Below, one piece after another: positions 62,860-64,000 of a DNA stretch of 64,000 bases. How positions within the stretch are numbered: position 1 is the first letter of the stretch; every line of letters starts with the position of its first letter. The translations under genes were made by a program, and so were the position numbers. Source of the stretch: Starkeya sp. ORNL1 (lineage in GTDB: Bacteria > Pseudomonadota > Alphaproteobacteria > Rhizobiales > Xanthobacteraceae); the NCBI RefSeq assembly GCF_012971745.1, contig NZ_CP048834.1, positions 1,116,001 through 1,180,000 on the forward strand. The letters are read 5' to 3'. The notes under the pieces are model-generated. The model made no database searches, was not told where the DNA came from, and was given only the letters and a program-made list of their open reading frames with translations.

Positions 62860-64000
62860 TCACCCCCGCTTCAGGAAGTCCCCGATCCGCGCCACCGCCT
62901 CGCGCATGTCGGCGGCCGAGCCGGCATAGGACAGGCGCAGATAATGGTGGCCGCGGTGCGGGTCGAAATCGACGCCCGGCGTCGCCGCCACATGCGCCTC
63001 GTCCAGCAGGCGGCGGGCGAAGGCGGCGGAATCCGCGGTGAAGCGCCCGACATCGGCATAGAGATAGAAGGCGCCATCCACCGGCAGGAACTCCGGCAGG
63101 CCGGCGGAAGGCAGGCCCTGCATCAGGATCAGCCGATTCTCCTCATAGCCGTGCTTTACCGCCTCCATCTCCTCGCGCCCGTCGAACGCCGCCTCGGCCG
63201 CGACCTGCGAGAGCGTCGGCACCGAGATCATCAGATTCTGCTGGAGCCGCTCGGCGGCGCGCACCAGCGGCTGCGGCATCACCATCCAGCCGACGCGCCA
63301 GCCGGTCATGCAGAAATATTTCGAGAAGGAATGGATCACCGTGGCATCCGGCGACAGCGCCGCCGCGGTCGCCGCCGGGAAGGCGTAATCGAGCCCGTGA
63401 TAGATCTCGTCGGAGATGAAGCGGATGCCGAGCTCGTTCGCGGTGGCAAGGAGCTGCGCGAGGCCGTCGGGCGTCATCATGGTGCCGGTGGGATTGGCCG
63501 GGCTCGCCACCAGCAGCCCCTTCAGCGGCGTCCTGCGATGCGTCTCGCGCAGTGCCTCCGGCGTGATGGTCCAGCGCGAATGCGCGTCGGTGTCGATCAG
63601 CACCGGCTCGCAGCCGAGCGCCGTCAAGATGTGCCGATAGGGCGGATAGCCGGGATTGGCGATGGCAACGCGATCGCCTGGCTCGAACATGGCAAGGAAG
63701 GCGAGGATGAAGCCGCCGGAGGAGCCGGTGGTCACCACCACCCGCGCCGGATCGAGATTGAGCCCATAGCTCTCGCCATAGTGCCGGGCGATGCGGGCGC
63801 GCAGCGAGGGGATGCCGAGCGCCATGGTGTAGCCGATGCGCCCATCATCGAGCCTGCGGCGCGCCGCCTCCCGCGCGGTGAGCGGCGCCGGCGCCGCCGG
63901 CTGGCCGACCTCCATGTGGATGACCTGCCCGCCTGCCGCCTCGATGCGAGCAGCACGCTCCATCACATCCATGACGATGAAGGGGGCGATCTCGCTGCGC
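62860..64000 (-). CDS. Class I/II pyridoxal-phosphate aminotransferase, N-terminus outside window
   Basis: At least 380 aa of a PLP-dependent aminotransferase. The frame continues past the right edge: codons before the internal ATG at 63972 read RSEIAPFIV, which is conserved family sequence, so that ATG is not the start. Motifs are MEVGQPAAPAP, GYTMALGIPSLR, SPANPTGT, SDEIYHGLDY and the PLP lysine in SFSKYFCMTGWRVGW. The C-terminal Arg is in HHYLRLSYA. It belongs to the aspartate-aminotransferase fold; the substrates are not predictable. Confidence 0.9.
   Translation of the reverse strand, partial: RSEIAPFIVMDVMERAARIEAAGGQVIHMEVGQPAAPAPLTAREAARRRLDDGRIGYTMALGIPSLRARIARHYGESYGLNLDPARVVVTTGSSGGFILAFLAMFEPGDRVAIANPGYPPYRHILTALGCEPVLIDTDAHSRWTITPEALRETHRRTPLKGLLVASPANPTGTMMTPDGLAQLLATANELGIRFISDEIYHGLDYAFPAATAAALSPDATVIHSFSKYFCMTGWRVGWMVMPQPLVRAAERLQQNLMISVPTLSQVAAEAAFDGREEMEAVKHGYEENRLILMQGLPSAGLPEFLPVDGAFYLYADVGRFTADSAAFARRLLDEAHVAATPGVDFDPHRGHHYLRLSYAGSAADMREAVARIGDFLKRG

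Noticed and set aside
62860..63972. A complete aminotransferase starting at ATG 63972
   Set aside because: The frame continues upstream with conserved residues (IAPFIV before MDVM) to the window edge, so the gene is cut by the window.

Overview
The window is high-GC chromosomal DNA from an alphaproteobacterium, most likely a member of the Hyphomicrobiales (Rhizobiales) close to the Xanthobacteraceae. The reasons are the gene orders (aminotransferase–hom–glpX, the suf operon with a second cysteine desulfurase, anmK–tyrS–AsmA-like–bcp–M23 peptidase, prfB–mrcA–amidase diverging from rne), an RNase E with an acidic insert in its S1 domain, a class I PHA synthase, an exact match to the Irr iron box, and several intergenic palindromic repeat families of the kind common in this order. 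The genus is an inference. No rRNA, tRNA, CRISPR array, transposase, integrase or prophage gene was seen.

Left part (1–16.3 kb): a mosaic of small transcription units. It starts with the N-terminus of an imelysin-like secreted protein and a conserved small protein. An SDR oxidoreductase diverges from a TetR regulator over a duplicated operator. Next come a K+/H+ antiporter, a TetR–EamA exporter operon with its own operator, a HI0933-type flavoprotein, recJ, another TetR regulator diverging from a homocysteine S-methyltransferase, a phytase-type esterase-like protein, a second EamA exporter, an alpha/beta hydrolase and a GYD-domain protein.

Middle (16.4–31.9 kb): glpX, hom and an AlaC-like aminotransferase form an amino-acid and carbon operon. 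A lipoprotein diverges from phaC. Then come a small Cys-rich repeat protein, argC, parE, a VOC protein, a LysE-type exporter, a GreA/GreB-family factor diverging from an RhlE-type helicase, an MscS channel and a TfoX-like protein.

Suf region (32.0–40.8 kb): an eight-gene minus-strand operon (cysteine desulfurase, sufB, sufC, sufD, sufS, sufT-like, a VOC protein, sufA) supplies iron-sulfur clusters. It diverges from a small alpha/beta hydrolase across a 0.4-kb region holding an Irr-type palindrome.

Right part (40.8–64 kb): anmK, tyrS, a bacterial glutamate-receptor-like channel, a very large AsmA/YhdP-like protein, a Bcp peroxiredoxin, an M23 peptidase, a methyltransferase, prfB, a GST, the class A penicillin-binding protein mrcA, an AMIN/Amidase_3 amidase, rne behind a long leader, a small lipoprotein, and an aminotransferase cut by the window end.

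Four or more families of intergenic palindromic repeats punctuate the window. The dominant one has twelve complete ~100-bp copies and two partial ones, with invariant inner and outer stems and variable side arms. The most unusual gene is the glutamate-receptor-like channel, whose pore and third membrane segment resemble animal AMPA/NMDA receptors more than the K+-selective bacterial GluR0.
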